Positions 62,915 through 64,000 of a stretch of DNA of 64,000 bases are shown here, piece after piece; within the stretch, counting starts at the first letter, position 1, and each line of letters begins with the position of its first letter. The notes under the pieces were generated by a model that ran no database searches, was not told where the DNA came from, and was given only the letters and a program-made list of their open reading frames with translations. The stretch comes from Distichodus sexfasciatus (taxonomy: Eukaryota; Chordata; Actinopteri; Characiformes; Distichodontidae), in assembly GCA_032718565.1 (NCBI GenBank), contig JAVGVS010000459.1, positions 236,167 to 300,166 of the forward strand, written 5' to 3'. Made by a program: the position numbers and the translations under genes.

Positions 62915-64000
62915 AAGTCAAAGTCAACTTTATGGTCATCTCTGCTATATACTGTACAGATACATAGAGAGACGAGACGACGTGGATCCAGGTTATTTCC
63001 AGTGCAAACAAACAAAGAACAGTAGAACAGAGAATAAATAGGCAGTGGCACGACTAGGCACATGGGATAGACAATAAATAAGTAGAAATACTAAAATATA
63101 CATTAAACAATATACATTTTAAACCAGACAATATACAATATACATGTTAAATTAGACAGGGATTTTTTTTTTTTTTTAATATATATATATATAATTAGAG
63201 GCTAGAAATAAACATAGAGGTAAAAATGTTTGTGAAGTCAGGATGCAGTATTCTTAACAGGTTGAAATTGACATTTACACTGAATGTGCAAGAGGTAGAG
63301 TTATAATAGACAGATACTATATCTGGACTATTTTCAAGTACAATGTTCAGTATATGTGCAAATATGCAAACATTTAAACAGGTGCAGATTGACATTTTAC
63401 ATTGGATGTGCACGAGGTAGAAGGTTATAATATAACAGATACTATATTCAGCTATTTATGTGTACAATGTCCAGTGTATGTGCAAACATTTGTACAGCAG
63501 CGTATAATGTTTGTGCAAATAAGTGGCAGCAGTACAGTATCATAACAGTAGTTATTGTGCATCAAAGTGACGGTGGTGTGTAAAGTAAGGTGCAGTAAAG
63601 TGCAGTGGTGCAACAGAAACAGTTTCTTCACAGTCCAGGTGTGTGTGTGGGGGGAAGTGTGATGGCAGGGAGTGAGTTCAAGAGTCTGATGGCTTGTGGG
63701 AAGAAGCTATCATGCATCCTGGAGGATCGAGACCTGATGCTGCGAAAGCGTCTGCCAGATGGAAGGAGTGTGAACAGTTCGTGTGAAGGGTGTGAGGGGT
63801 CGAGCACAATGCAGGAGGCCCTTCTGATGCAGCGCTTGTAGAAGATGTCCTGCAGCGGCGGAAGAGACGCTCCGATGATGTTGCCAGCTGTCTTGACCAC
63901 CCTTTAAAGCCGCCTGATATCGGCAACAGCACTGTTACTGAACCAGGCAGAGATGCAGCTGGTCAGGACGCTCTCTATGGTGCCCCTGTAGAATGCGGTG
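62915..64000 (-). mobile_element. L2/Rex-type LINE, 3' end (continues beyond window)
   Basis: Minus strand. The RT C-terminus (63660-64000) includes AFYRGTIESVLTSCISAWFS, RVVKTAGNIIGASLPPLQDI, DPSHPSHELFTLLPSGRRF and RMHDSFFPQAIRLLNSLP. A stop replaces the Gln codon just before RVVKTAG. The 3' UTR of about 700 bp has partly duplicated segments (TGCAAACATTT.. TGTGCAAA, 63350-63520) and ends in AAAGTC repeats at 62915-62935, which read (GACTTT)n in element sense. An 83% AT T-run lies at 63162-63177. Confidence 0.88.

Overview
The window is vertebrate nuclear DNA, almost certainly from a ray-finned (teleost) fish. It has spliced coding exons with GT-AG junctions, a single-exon vertebrate membrane-protein gene, tRNA-derived SINEs and a very dense load of Tc1/mariner, hAT, L2-type LINE, Ty3/gypsy and BEL/Pao elements of the kinds common in teleosts. 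I infer an ostariophysan-like fish from the resemblance to zebrafish/characin/catfish-type repeats, but I cannot fix the species.

Only two host genes are supported. On the minus strand, six exons between 26594 and 3776 encode the first 251 codons of mitochondrial leucyl-tRNA synthetase (lars2). They carry a mitochondrial-type N-terminus and the HLGH class I signature, and every splice phase is consistent; the rest of the gene lies off the left edge. On the plus strand, 55668-56342 is an intact single-exon tmem158. From family knowledge, mammalian LARS2 and TMEM158 are also divergent neighbours, so this is a conserved head-to-head pair. Here the start codons are about 29 kb apart.

Layout. (1) 1-3590: three-level nest in the lars2 intron, with a Tc1 element cut by a second Tc1-like element, itself cut by an hAT MITE. 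(2) 3776-10652: four lars2 exons separated by hAT-like MITEs and a nearly intact Tc1 with one frameshift. (3) 10800-21300: decayed Tc1, fold-back elements and an L2-type LINE split by a 5.7 kb hAT element that contains about 0.8 kb inverted arms, spliced-exon-like segments and a triplicated micro-exon. (4) 21350-24184: array of roughly 450-520 bp tandem units, with a shorter inverted relative at 57611-59120. (5) 25516-27990: first two coding exons of lars2 and its presumptive CpG-containing upstream region. (6) 28000-40800: mosaic of LINE, Tc1, SINE and gypsy remnants, including a solo LTR and a chimeric L2-type LINE. (7) 40837-52310: a stack of LTR elements, with a gypsy copy cut by a BEL/Pao copy whose 3' LTR is cut by an 8.7 kb gypsy element with a PNMA-like gag, both LTRs and a CATG target duplication. 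(8) 52311-55640: unusually repeat-poor AT-rich DNA upstream of tmem158. (9) 56343-64000: tmem158 3' flank, tandem-repeat element, LINE and Tc1 remnants.

No mobile-element protein in the window is intact. The most useful content is the legible insertion order, the target-site duplications that prove it, and the unexplained spliced-exon-like structure inside the 14.1-19.8 kb hAT element. I did not see CRISPR arrays, rRNA or functional tRNA genes.
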